A stretch of DNA of 64,000 bases from Streptomyces cyanogenus (GTDB lineage Bacteria > Actinomycetota > Actinomycetes > Streptomycetales > Streptomycetaceae). The translations under genes and the position numbers were made by a program. The notes below the pieces were generated by a model that made no database searches, was not told the origin of the DNA, and saw nothing but the letters and a program-made list of their open reading frames with translations. The stretch covers positions 4,580,001 through 4,644,000 of the forward strand of contig NZ_CP071839.1 of the NCBI RefSeq assembly GCF_017526105.1, read 5' to 3'. Positions 1 through 8,894 of this stretch are shown in pieces (the stretch's first letter is position 1; each line of letters begins with the position of its first letter).

Positions 1-39
1 AGCGCACGAAGACCTCCCACAGGGGCCAGTCGGTGGTGC

Positions 40-43
<4 letters not shown>
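1..43 (-). CDS. paaB: PaaB, phenylacetyl-CoA epoxidase subunit (N-terminus only)
   Basis: Only the first 14 codons are present; the gene runs off the left edge. The visible residues MSTTDWPLWEVFVR match the conserved opening of PaaB, a small non-catalytic subunit of the phenylacetyl-CoA 1,2-epoxidase complex. Its ATG overlaps the paaA stop codon as ATGA, so the two subunits are translationally coupled and cotranscribed leftwards. The remaining epoxidase genes (paaC, D, E) are expected further left, which is inference. Confidence 0.85.
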
Positions 44-1035
<992 letters not shown>

Positions 1036-1090
1036 GCGGTCCCCCTGACCTCGGGCTCTGCGGTGAACTCTGTCCCAGCGATGCGTCCCG

Positions 1091-1104
1091 ACCGATCGTT
1101 CGGT
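1091..1104. promoter_or_regulatory. PaaR-like operator upstream of paaA
   Basis: The sequence ACCGATCGTTCGGT is an imperfect palindrome that fits the core ACCGNNCGNNCGGT remembered for corynebacterial PaaR, a TetR-family repressor released by phenylacetyl-CoA. It ends 56 bp from the paaA start. Two more copies occur in this window (6166-6179 and 8954-8967). A tetR-family gene that could encode the cognate repressor sits at 7747-8334. Confidence 0.75.
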
Positions 1105-1150
1105 CCGTGCGTAGTCCATGGTGTGCCGGGCGCCGTGGGGTGTCAACCGC

Positions 1151-1182
1151 TGTGGAAAACTGCGCGCACCGCCTGTGGACAA
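1151..1182. other. Two DnaA-box-like 9-mers
   Basis: TGTGGAAAA (1151-1159) and TGTGGACAA (1174-1182) lie in the same orientation. The second is a perfect complement of the Streptomyces DnaA box TTGTCCACA; the first differs by one base. They are isolated, so this is not an origin. They may titrate DnaA or affect the nearby paa promoter. Confidence 0.45.
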
Positions 1183-1230
1183 CCCGCCGGAGGGGCGGTG
1201 GGGTGGGGCGCGGCATCGAGGGCATGCCCG

Positions 1231-1329
1231 CTCGTCGCGAGGCGCCGGACCGAGGTCATGCCGCTGGTCGTGAGGCGCCGGACCCAGGTCATGTCGCTGG
1301 TCGTGAGGCGCCGGACCGAGGTCATGCCC
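1231..1329. repeat. Three tandem copies of a 33-bp unit
   Basis: Units at 1231-1263, 1264-1296 and 1297-1329 share GAGGCGCCGGAC followed by a nearly constant GAGGTCATG; a partial fourth copy starts near 1330. Copies differ at only a few positions. The unit length is a multiple of three but no credible gene spans it. There are no unique spacers, so it is not a CRISPR. Confidence 0.85.
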
Positions 1330-1672
1330 GGCGCCGGACCGAAGGCGAGCCGCTCGTCGCCAGGCCCCGGCGCGGCGTAGGAAGGCGCCGGACGAGGGCT
1401 CGTGGGACGCCCCGCGAAACCCCCGCGACACGCAGTCCGTGGCGAGGGCCACCGTGATCGGCCCGTACCCGGGGCTGCGCCCGGTGCCCGGGGCTGAGTA
1501 CCGTTCCGTGCGGGCGCCGAGACGTGGCGCTCGTGCCGCATGCGGCGCCTGTGACGGTGCCGCACCACCGGACTGCCCGCCCGGCCGTACCGCCGAGCCG
1601 GACGGCCGGGCCGCAGGATACCGAGCAGGACACCGAGCTGACCGCATGAGCCGAAACGGGGGACAGGACGGA

Positions 1673-2431
1673 ATGGACGCGTACGACGAGGATCCGCGGG
1701 GCCCACAGGGCCCGGACGGGCCGACCGGGACGCGTCTCCCGGAAGAACCCCCGCAGTCGCCCCCGCCACCCGCACCCGAGCCCCGCAGCGGCGTCGCCGC
1801 GCTCTCCCCCCGGTACCAGGTCGCTGCCGCGCTGGCGCTCGCGGTGGTCGCCGTGGCCGCCTGTGTGCACCTGCTGATGGTGTTCCTCAGCCTCGCCCCC
1901 GCGAACACGGTGACGAAGCAGCACGGCAAGGCGATAGAGGAGTGGGTGTACCCGGAGTTCGAGCAGAACTGGAAGCTGTTCGCCCCGAACCCGTTGCAGC
2001 AGAACATCGCCGTACAGGTCCGCGCGGAGGTCCGGATGCGGGACGGCGCGCTGCGTACCACCGGCTGGACCGACCTGTCCGCCCAGGACGGCGCGGCCAT
2101 CGACGGCAACCCGGCGCCCAGCCACACCCAGCAGAACGAACTGCGCCGGGCCTGGGACTTCTTCGCCGCCACGCACGGCACCGACAACCGTCCCGTCGGC
2201 ATGCGCGGCTCCCTGTCCGAGCAGTACCTGCGGCGGATCGTGGTGATGCGCCTGTACCGGGACGATCCGACGAGCCGGGAGGGCGTCATCCAGCGCGTGC
2301 AGATCCGTTCCAGCACCACCAATGTGCAGCCGCCGCCGTGGAGCCGTGAGCGGGTGTCCGACAAGCCCGCCTACCGCCTGCTGCCCTGGTGGTCCCTGAC
2401 GTCCGACGAGGCCGCGGGAGGCGTGCGGTGA
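1673..2431 (+). CDS. DUF5819 family membrane protein (SdpA-like architecture)
   Basis: The product is about 252 residues: a Pro-rich cytoplasmic N-terminus (1-45), one transmembrane helix (about 47-74) and an extracytoplasmic domain carrying FEQNWKLFAPNP (96-107). It looks like the DUF5819 family, usually found just upstream of an HTTM gene, as here (GTGA overlap with the next gene). One membrane helix followed by a QxWxxFxxNP-type motif resembles SdpA of the Bacillus Sdp peptide-maturation pair, which is inference. I prefer the ATG at 1673 because GGGGGA lies 9 bp upstream; an in-frame ATG at 1646 is also possible. The function is unknown. Confidence 0.75.
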   Translation: MDAYDEDPRGPQGPDGPTGTRLPEEPPQSPPPPAPEPRSGVAALSPRYQVAAALALAVVAVAACVHLLMVFLSLAPANTVTKQHGKAIEEWVYPEFEQNWKLFAPNPLQQNIAVQVRAEVRMRDGALRTTGWTDLSAQDGAAIDGNPAPSHTQQNELRRAWDFFAATHGTDNRPVGMRGSLSEQYLRRIVVMRLYRDDPTSREGVIQRVQIRSSTTNVQPPPWSRERVSDKPAYRLLPWWSLTSDEAAGGVR

Positions 2432-3639
2432 ACCGTCTCTCCCTGATGCTGTCGCGTGGTGTCGCCCGGGTCACCGAGGCGGCCCTCGGCCCGTACCAGA
2501 GCGCCTTGGTCCGGATCGGCTTCGCCGGGACCTGGCTGCTGTTCCTGCTGCGCGAGTTCCCGCACCGCCAGGAGCTGTACGGCCCCTCCGGGCCCTGGGG
2601 CTGGAACCTCGCCAAGCAGCTGACCGCCGACAACCACGCCTTCACGGCGCTGCTGTGGTCCGACGGGCAGCTCTGGTTCGAGTGCTGCTACGCGCTGGCC
2701 ATCCTCGCGAGCGCGGCCCTGCTGCTCGGCTGGCGTACCCGGACCGCGTCCGTGCTGTTCATGGTGGGCGTGCTGTCGCTGCAGAACCGCAGTGTGTTCA
2801 TCGGCGACGGCGGCGACAACGTGCTGCACCTGATGGCCTTCTACCTGGTGTTCACGCGCTGCGGACAGGTGTGGTCCCTCGACGCGCGGCGCGCGGCCCA
2901 CGGCGAGGCGGCACGCGCGCGCGGGGAGCGGGTGCCCGCCGACCGGGTGGGACCGGTGCTGTGGGTCGTGCTGGGTCTCGCGCTCGGCACGGCGACGCTG
3001 ACCGGCAGGTTCGACAACGGCTGGCTGATCCCGGCGCTGCTGTGGACGGCCTGGGCCGGGCTCGGCCTGTGGTGGGCCGTCGGCCGACGGGAGGCCTGGG
3101 AGCAGCCGCGGATCCTGCTGGACGTCGTCGCCAACGTGCTGCACAACGGAGCCCTGGCCGTGATCATGGCGGAGGCCTGCCTGATCTACGCCACGGCCGG
3201 CTGGTACAAGATCCAGGGCTCGCGCTGGCAGGACGGCACCGCTGTCTACTACCCGCTCCACCTGGACTACTTCTCGCCCTGGCCCGGCCTGGCCGACCTG
3301 ATGTCGTCCAGCGGCACGATCATGATGATCGTGGCCTACGGGACGGTCATGGTGCAGATCGCCTTCCCGTTCACGCTGCTCAACCGGCGGGCCAAGAACG
3401 TCCTGCTGGTGCTGATGATGACCGAGCACGCGGTGATCGCGGTCGTCCTCGGCCTGCCGTTCTTCTCGCTGGCGATGATCACCGCGGACGCGGTGTTCCT
3501 GCCGACGGCCTTCCTGCGCCGGCTGGACGACGTGGCCGGACGCGCGCGGGGGCGGATCGTCCGGCGGATCGGCCGTACGGTCCCGGCCCCGCGCTCCCCC
3601 GAGGAGAACACGGCGGACCGCGTAGGGTTCACCGCATGA
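2428..3639 (+). CDS. HTTM domain membrane protein (SdpB/VKGC-like)
   Basis: The 403-residue polytopic membrane protein is of the HTTM type, the membrane domain shared by vitamin K-dependent gamma-carboxylase-like proteins and SdpB. Features seen are the IGDGGDNVLHLMAFYLVF segment, the GWYKIQGSRWQDGTAVYYP loop and at least eight hydrophobic helices. The GTG start overlaps the DUF5819 stop (GTGA), and its own stop overlaps the next ATG, so the three genes form a tight operon. HTTM proteins are thought to modify or mature secreted proteins or peptides. The substrate here is unknown, and no obvious precursor peptide gene lies next to it. Confidence 0.8.
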   Translation: MNRLSLMLSRGVARVTEAALGPYQSALVRIGFAGTWLLFLLREFPHRQELYGPSGPWGWNLAKQLTADNHAFTALLWSDGQLWFECCYALAILASAALLLGWRTRTASVLFMVGVLSLQNRSVFIGDGGDNVLHLMAFYLVFTRCGQVWSLDARRAAHGEAARARGERVPADRVGPVLWVVLGLALGTATLTGRFDNGWLIPALLWTAWAGLGLWWAVGRREAWEQPRILLDVVANVLHNGALAVIMAEACLIYATAGWYKIQGSRWQDGTAVYYPLHLDYFSPWPGLADLMSSSGTIMMIVAYGTVMVQIAFPFTLLNRRAKNVLLVLMMTEHAVIAVVLGLPFFSLAMITADAVFLPTAFLRRLDDVAGRARGRIVRRIGRTVPAPRSPEENTADRVGFTA

Positions 3640-4388
3640 GCGACCCGCTGAGCCGCTGGCGCGAGCACGCGGACACCGCCGTGCTGCTCGACGGCTTCCA
3701 CGCGCTGAAGCACGCGCTGCGCTTCGGCGCCGAGGTGCCGGTCGCGGTCACCACCGACCGGAAGGCCGCGCTCGCCCTCGCCGGGGAACTGGCCGGGGAC
3801 GTCCGCGACCTGCTGGACACCCTTCTGACGGAGGTGTCCGAGCCGGCGTACGCCTCGCTCGTGCCGCGCCCCCATCCGACCGGCGTGGCCGCCCTCGCGC
3901 TACGGCCGTCCCGCGAGGCCAACCTGCGGGCGCTCGCCCGTACGCCCCGCACCGCGCCCGTCGTGGTCCTGGACCACCCCCGCAACCTCGGCAACGCGGG
4001 CGCCGTGATCCGGCTGGCCGCCGGTTTCGGGGCGACCGGTGTGGTCACCACCGGCACCCTCGACCCCTGGCATCCCACGGTGCTCCGGGGCGGCGCGGGC
4101 CTGCACTTCGCGACCGCCGTGGAGCGGCTCGGCGTCGACGAGCTGCCCGCCGGCCCGCTGTTCGCCCTCGACCCGGAGGGTGAGGACATCCGCGGGACCA
4201 AGCTGCCCGACGACGCCGTGCTGGCCTTCGGCTCGGAACGCACCGGCCTGTCACCGGAACTGCGCGCCCGAGCCGACCATCTGCTGCGCCTCCCGATGCG
4301 GCCCCAGGTCTCCAGCTACAACCTCGCCACCAGCGTGGCGATGACGCTGTACCACTGGAGCGCGACCGGCGCCGCCTTCCCGGCCTAG
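3636..4388 (+). CDS. TrmH/SpoU-type RNA 2'-O-methyltransferase
   Basis: This 250-residue SPOUT-fold methyltransferase is predicted to use S-adenosylmethionine to methylate a ribose 2'-OH in tRNA or rRNA. The three SpoU motifs are visible: NLGNAGAVIR, AFGSERTGLS and LRLPMRPQVSSYNLATSVAM. An N-terminal substrate-binding region precedes the knot, as in the RlmB/TsnR-like branch. The ATG overlaps the HTTM stop codon (ATGA), so it is coupled to that operon. Its TAG lies in a CTAG that also contains the paaN stop on the other strand. The exact RNA target cannot be told from sequence. Confidence 0.9.
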   Translation: MSDPLSRWREHADTAVLLDGFHALKHALRFGAEVPVAVTTDRKAALALAGELAGDVRDLLDTLLTEVSEPAYASLVPRPHPTGVAALALRPSREANLRALARTPRTAPVVVLDHPRNLGNAGAVIRLAAGFGATGVVTTGTLDPWHPTVLRGGAGLHFATAVERLGVDELPAGPLFALDPEGEDIRGTKLPDDAVLAFGSERTGLSPELRARADHLLRLPMRPQVSSYNLATSVAMTLYHWSATGAAFPA

Positions 4389-6076
4389 GCCTCCCGGCGG
4401 ACCTCGACCACCCGGAAGCGGTTCGCCACGAAGGCGGCGTCGCACAGGGCCGCGTTGGCCGCCGGGTTGCCGCCCGAGCCGTGGAAGTCGGAGAAGGCGG
4501 CCGTCTGGTTCACGTACACCCCGCCGGTCAGGTTGAGCGACAGCTGGGCGGCCTCCTCCAGGCACACCTCCTGGATCGCCTCCTCGGTCTCGGCGTCCGT
4601 GGTGTACGCGCCGACCGTCATCGCGCCCTTCTCCCGGACGGTGCGGCGCAGCAGCTCCACCGCGTCCGTCACCGAGTCGACCGCGACGGCGAAGGAGACG
4701 GGGCCGAAGCACTCGCTCATGTACGCGGCCTCGTCGTCCGGCTTGGCGCCGTCCAGCTTGACGATGACGGGCGTGCGGACCACCGCGCCCGGGAACTCCG
4801 GATTGGCGATCTCACGGGAGGCGAGGGCGACCTCGCCGAGGCCCGCCGCGGCCTCCAGACGGGCCTTGACGTCCGGGTTGACGATGGCGCCGAGCAGGGC
4901 GTTCGCGCGCGCGTCGTCGCCGAGCAGGCCGTCGACCGCGCGGGCGAGGTCGGCGGTGACCTCGTCGAAGGTCTTGGGGCCCTGGTCGGTGGCGATGCCG
5001 TCGCGGGGGATGAGCAGGTTCTGCGGGGTGGTGCACATCTGGCCGCTGTACAGGGACAGCGAGAACGCCAGGTTGGACAGCATGCCCTGGTAGTCGTCCG
5101 TGGAGTGCACGATCACCGTGTTGACGCCGGCCTTCTCCGTGTAGACCTGCGCCTGGCGGGCGTTGGCCTCCAGCCAGTCGCCGAAGGACGTGGACCCGGT
5201 GTAGTCGATGATCCTGATCTCGGGGCGGGTGGCGAGGGTCTTGGCGATGCCCTCGCCGGGGCGCTCGGTGGCCAGCGCGACCAGGTTCGGGTCGAACCCC
5301 GCCCCGGCCAGCACGTCCCGGGCGACCTGGACGGTCAGCGCGAGCGGCAGCACCGCGCGCGGGTGCGGCTTGACCAGGACCGCGTTGCCGGTGGCCAGGG
5401 AGGCGAACAGGCCCGGGTAGCCGTTCCAGGTCGGGAAGGTGTTGCAGCCGATGACCAGGGCGGTCCCGCGCGGGACCGGTGTGAAGGCCTTGGTCAGCGC
5501 CAGCGGGTCGCGCTTGCCCTGCGGCTTGGTCCACTCGGCCGTGCCGGGGGTGCGGACCTGTTCCGCGTACGCGTACGCCACCGCCTCCAGACCGCGGTCC
5601 TGGGCGTGCGGGCCGCCGGCCTGGAACGCCATCATGAACGCCTGGCCGCTGGTGTGCATGACGGCGTGCGCGAACTCGTGCGTCCGGTCGCTGATCCGCT
5701 TGAGGATCTCCACACAGACCACCGCGCGGACCTCGGGCCCGGCGTCCCGCCAGGCCCGCTGCCCGGCCCGCATGGCCGGCAGCAGCACGTCGAGGTCCGC
5801 GTGCGGGTACGTCACGCCCAGCTCGATGCCGTACGGCGAGACCTCGCCGCCCACCCAGTCGTCCGTGCCGGGCTGGCCCAGGTCCAGGCGGGTGCCCAGC
5901 AGGGCGTCGAAGGCGGCCTTGCCCGCCGCCGCGTCCAGGCTGCCGTCCGCGCCGTACGCCTTGGGGTGCTCGGGGTGCGGGGACCAGTACGCGCGGGTGC
6001 GGATCGCTTCCAGGGCCTGGTCGAGCGTGGGCCGGTGCTTCTCGATCAGCTCGTGGGCGGTCAGTTCGGCGGCCAT
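4385..6076 (-). CDS. paaN: PaaN, aldehyde dehydrogenase of the phenylacetate pathway
   Basis: The 563-residue protein has an aldehyde dehydrogenase fold. The catalytic cysteine is C348 in SLYSGQMCTTPQN and the general base is E314 in TEKAGVNT. The cofactor-binding loop around residues 288-300 (DYTGSTSFGD) replaces the usual FTGS motif. It matches the actinobacterial PaaN branch, assigned to oxidising the semialdehyde formed after ring opening. Unlike E. coli PaaZ (about 680 residues), it has no C-terminal MaoC-type hydratase domain. It is transcribed leftwards from a PaaR-like operator shared with the divergent paaH. The start has GAGGAG 11 bp upstream. Confidence 0.88.
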   Translation of the reverse strand: MAAELTAHELIEKHRPTLDQALEAIRTRAYWSPHPEHPKAYGADGSLDAAAGKAAFDALLGTRLDLGQPGTDDWVGGEVSPYGIELGVTYPHADLDVLLPAMRAGQRAWRDAGPEVRAVVCVEILKRISDRTHEFAHAVMHTSGQAFMMAFQAGGPHAQDRGLEAVAYAYAEQVRTPGTAEWTKPQGKRDPLALTKAFTPVPRGTALVIGCNTFPTWNGYPGLFASLATGNAVLVKPHPRAVLPLALTVQVARDVLAGAGFDPNLVALATERPGEGIAKTLATRPEIRIIDYTGSTSFGDWLEANARQAQVYTEKAGVNTVIVHSTDDYQGMLSNLAFSLSLYSGQMCTTPQNLLIPRDGIATDQGPKTFDEVTADLARAVDGLLGDDARANALLGAIVNPDVKARLEAAAGLGEVALASREIANPEFPGAVVRTPVIVKLDGAKPDDEAAYMSECFGPVSFAVAVDSVTDAVELLRRTVREKGAMTVGAYTTDAETEEAIQEVCLEEAAQLSLNLTGGVYVNQTAAFSDFHGSGGNPAANAALCDAAFVANRFRVVEVRREA

Positions 6077-6165
6077 GCGGGACCAACTCCTCGTCTGGAG
6101 AACTCTTCGTCGAGTTCGGGACCTGGCAGAAAGAGCAGCGGGATGGGACGGTCAGAGCTAGAGTA

Positions 6166-6179
6166 ACCGAACGATCGGT
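6166..6179. promoter_or_regulatory. PaaR-like operator between paaN and paaH
   Basis: ACCGAACGATCGGT matches the core ACCGNNCGNNCGGT at every defined position, and the flanking AGT and GGT extend the symmetry. It lies in the divergent promoter region, 56 bp before the paaH start and about 90 bp before the paaN start, so one repressor dimer could control both directions. Confidence 0.8.
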
Positions 6180-6203
6180 CGGTTCAAGGGGGTCCGCCGC
6201 ATC

Positions 6204-6212
6204 TGTGGAAAA
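6204..6212. other. DnaA-box-like 9-mer
   Basis: TGTGGAAAA is identical to the 9-mer at 1151-1159 and lies 25 bp downstream of the PaaR-like operator, just before the paaH ribosome binding site. It is one mismatch from the Streptomyces DnaA box complement. Confidence 0.35.
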
Positions 6213-6235
6213 CCCCGTGCGGGAGGATCGCGCAC

Positions 6236-7750
6236 ATGACAGCACTCGACCTCAGCAGCCCCGTGGCCGTCGTCGGCACCGGCACCATGGGCCAGGGAAT
6301 CGCCCAGGTCGCGCTGGTCGCCGGCCACCCCGTACGGCTGTACGACGCCGTGCCCGGGCGGGCCCGGGACGCGGCCGAAGCGATCGGTGCCCGGCTCGAC
6401 CGGCTGGTGGAGAAGGACCGGCTCACCGGCGCCGACCGGGACGCGGCCCGCGCCCGCCTGAAGCCCGCGGACAGCCTCGCGGAGCTGGCCGACTGCGCCC
6501 TGGTCGTGGAGGCGGTCCTGGAGCGGCTGGACGTCAAACAGCAGCTCTTCGGCGAGCTGGAGGAGATCGTCGCCGACGACTGCCTGCTCGCCACCAACAC
6601 CTCCTCGCTGTCGGTGACGGCGATCGGCGGCGCGCTGCGCCGTCCGGGCCGCTTCGTCGGCCTGCACTTCTTCAACCCGGCGCCGCTGCTGCCGCTGGTG
6701 GAGGTGGTCTCCGGTTTCGCCACCGACGTCACGTCGGCCACGCGCGCGTACGAGACCGCCCGCGCCTGGGGCAAGACCCCGGTGGCCTGCGCGGACACCC
6801 CCGGGTTCATCGTCAACCGCATCGCCCGGCCGTTCTACGCCGAGGCGTTCGCCGTCCACGAGTCCCAGGCGGCCGACCCGGCCACCATCGACGCGGTCCT
6901 GCGCGAGTCGGGCGGCTTCAGGATGGGCGCCTTCGAGCTGACCGACCTGATCGGCCAGGACGTCAACGAGTCCGTCACCCACTCGGTGTGGCAGTCCTTC
7001 TTCCAGGACGTGCGGTTCACCCCCTCCCTGGCCCAGCGCCGGCTGGTGGAGTCGGGCCGGCTCGGCCGCAAGAGCGGGCGCGGCTGGTACGACTACGCCG
7101 AGGGCGCCGAGCGGCCGGAGCCGCACACCGCCGACCAGGAGAAGCCGCCCGCCCACGTCGTCGCCGAGGGCGGCCTGGGACCGGCAGCCGAACTGCTCAC
7201 ACTGATCCGGGACGCGGGCATCCAGGTTCGCCAGGAGGACGAGAACCACGGCACCCGCCTGGTGCTGCCCGGCGGTGGCAACCTGGTGCTCGCCGACGGG
7301 CAGACCTCCACGGAGTTCGGGGACGTGGTCTACTTCGACCTCGCCCTGGACTACCGCACGGCCACCCGGATCGCCCTGTCCGCCTCCCAGGACACCTCAC
7401 CGCGGACCCTCGCCGAGGCCACCGGGCTCTTCCAGGCGCTCGGCAAGAAGGTCAGCGTCATCGGTGACGTCCCGGGCATGATCGTCGCGCGCACCGTCGC
7501 CCGGATCATCGACCTCGCCTACGACGCCGTCGCCAAGGGTGTGGCCACCGAGGAGGACATCGACACGGCGATGCGCCTGGGGGTCAACTACCCGCTCGGC
7601 CCCTTCGAATGGGACCGCAGGCTCGGCCGCGACTTCGCCTTCGACGTCCTGGACGAGATGCACGAGCGCGACCCTTCCGGACGCTACGCGCCCTCCCTCG
7701 CGCTCTACCGTCACGCCTATGCCGACGACCGGCGGGAGGGCACGCAATGA
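6236..7750 (+). CDS. paaH: 3-hydroxyacyl-CoA dehydrogenase (PaaH type)
   Basis: The 504-residue cytoplasmic NAD+-dependent dehydrogenase is expected to oxidise 3-hydroxyadipyl-CoA to 3-oxoadipyl-CoA late in phenylacetate degradation. The N-terminal Rossmann fold has GTGTMGQGIA. The catalytic region LHFFNPAPLLPLVEVV and the 3HCDH domain (PGFIVNR) follow. A second 3HCDH-like segment near the C-terminus contains PGMIVARTVARIID and NYPLGPFEW. The two C-terminal domains and the length fit PaaH rather than single-domain butyryl-CoA enzymes. GGGAGGA precedes the ATG. The stop overlaps the start of the TetR regulator, so both are one operon behind the PaaR-like box. Confidence 0.9.
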   Translation: MTALDLSSPVAVVGTGTMGQGIAQVALVAGHPVRLYDAVPGRARDAAEAIGARLDRLVEKDRLTGADRDAARARLKPADSLAELADCALVVEAVLERLDVKQQLFGELEEIVADDCLLATNTSSLSVTAIGGALRRPGRFVGLHFFNPAPLLPLVEVVSGFATDVTSATRAYETARAWGKTPVACADTPGFIVNRIARPFYAEAFAVHESQAADPATIDAVLRESGGFRMGAFELTDLIGQDVNESVTHSVWQSFFQDVRFTPSLAQRRLVESGRLGRKSGRGWYDYAEGAERPEPHTADQEKPPAHVVAEGGLGPAAELLTLIRDAGIQVRQEDENHGTRLVLPGGGNLVLADGQTSTEFGDVVYFDLALDYRTATRIALSASQDTSPRTLAEATGLFQALGKKVSVIGDVPGMIVARTVARIIDLAYDAVAKGVATEEDIDTAMRLGVNYPLGPFEWDRRLGRDFAFDVLDEMHERDPSGRYAPSLALYRHAYADDRREGTQ

Positions 7751-8334
7751 CCACGCCCCGACGGGACACCTACACCCCCGAGACGCTGCTCTCCGTCGCC
7801 GTGCGCGTCTTCAACGAACGCGGCTACGACGGCACCTCCATGGAGCACCTGTCCAGGGCGGCCGGCATCTCCAAGTCGTCGATCTACCACCACGTCAGCG
7901 GCAAGGAGGAGCTGCTCCGGCGAGCCGTCAGCCGCGCCCTGGACGGGCTGTTCGCCATCCTGGACGAGGAGCACGCGCGCGCGGGGCGGCCCGCCGACCG
8001 GCTGGAGCACGTGGTGCGCCGCATGGTCGAGGTGCTCATAGCCGAGCTGCCCTACGTGACGCTGTTGCTGCGCGTGCGGGGCAACACCGAGACCGAGCGG
8101 TGGGCGCTGGAGCGGCGCCGCGACTTCGACCACCGGGTCGCCGAACTGCTGAAGGCGGCGGCGGCCGACGGGGACGTACGCGGCGACGTGGAGGTCCGGC
8201 TGGCCACCCGGCTGGTCTTCGGGATGATCAACTCCATCGTGGAGTGGTACCGGCCGGACGTGCGGGGCGCGAGCGACCGGGAGGTGGCCGAGGCCGTGGT
8301 CCGGCTGGTCTTCTCGGGCCTGCGCCACGGCTGA
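7747..8334 (+). CDS. paaR: TetR-family regulator, probable PaaR
   Basis: This 195-residue TetR-type repressor has an N-terminal helix-turn-helix (about residues 14-58, with GTSMEHLSRAAGISKSSIYHH as the recognition region) and a helical ligand domain. Its ATG overlaps the paaH stop (ATGA). It is encoded inside the paa block, and the window holds three copies of a palindrome fitting the PaaR core, one in front of its own operon. Together these make it the best candidate for PaaR, which in relatives is released from DNA by phenylacetyl-CoA. The ligand assignment is inference; the fold and DNA-binding class are clear. Confidence 0.82.
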   Translation: MTTPRRDTYTPETLLSVAVRVFNERGYDGTSMEHLSRAAGISKSSIYHHVSGKEELLRRAVSRALDGLFAILDEEHARAGRPADRLEHVVRRMVEVLIAELPYVTLLLRVRGNTETERWALERRRDFDHRVAELLKAAAADGDVRGDVEVRLATRLVFGMINSIVEWYRPDVRGASDREVAEAVVRLVFSGLRHG

Positions 8335-8351
8335 CCCCGGCCGCCTGGCCC

Positions 8352-8852
8352 TCAGGTCTCCGGCTCCAGGTCCTCCTCCTCGAACACCAGCAGCGTACGG
8401 GTGCTGAGCACCTCGGGGATCGCCTGGAGCCGGGTGAGCACCAGCTCGCGCAGCGCCCTGTTGTCGGGCGTGTGCACCAGCAGCAGCACGTCGAAGTCGC
8501 CGCCCACCAGTGCGATGTGGGAGGCGCCGGGCAGCTGCCTGAGCTGCTCGCGGACCGTGCGCCAGCTGTTCTGGACGATCTTCAGCGTGATGTACGCAGA
8601 CGTGCCGTGACCGGCCCGTTCGTGGTCCACGCGCGCGCTGAAGCCCCGGATCACCCCGTCCTCGACGAGCCGGTTGATGCGCGCGTAGGCGTTGGCGCGC
8701 GAGACGTGGACGCGCTCGGCGACCGACCGTATCGAGGCGCGGCCGTCCGCCTGGAGGATCCGCAGGATGTCCTGATCGATGGCGTCCAGCGGGCGCGGCG
8801 GCGGAAGCACGACGCCGTCCTGCGGCCCGTCGGCCATTTGTTCAGGTCCCAT
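8352..8852 (-). CDS. bkdR: Lrp/AsnC-family regulator (BkdR-like)
   Basis: The 166-residue protein has an AsnC helix-turn-helix (LDAIDQDILRILQADG to NAYARINRLVEDGVI, about residues 21-70) followed by an Lrp/RAM ligand-binding domain (about 85-160). It is divergent from bkdABC, the position of bkdR in other streptomycetes, where the regulator controls branched-chain 2-oxoacid dehydrogenase genes in response to branched-chain amino acids. The ATG at 8852 has AGGGGGA immediately upstream. An in-frame ATG at 8837 is a weaker alternative. It ends 17 bp from the convergent paaR. Confidence 0.85.
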   Translation of the reverse strand: MGPEQMADGPQDGVVLPPPRPLDAIDQDILRILQADGRASIRSVAERVHVSRANAYARINRLVEDGVIRGFSARVDHERAGHGTSAYITLKIVQNSWRTVREQLRQLPGASHIALVGGDFDVLLLVHTPDNRALRELVLTRLQAIPEVLSTRTLLVFEEEDLEPET

Positions 8853-8894
8853 GTCCCCCTGCTTCCTCGCCGTGGACGCCCTGCGTTCATTCCA

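Larger units (their letters stand above)
1036..1672. other. Intergenic region between paaA and the DUF5819 gene
   Basis: I see no convincing gene in these 637 bp. From left to right it holds a PaaR-like operator (1091-1104), two DnaA-box-like sequences (1151-1159 and 1174-1182) and three tandem copies of a 33-bp unit (1231-1329). The divergent promoters of paaA and the DUF5819-HTTM operon must lie here. Open frames crossing the region are repeat-driven and lack ribosome binding sites. Confidence 0.7.
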
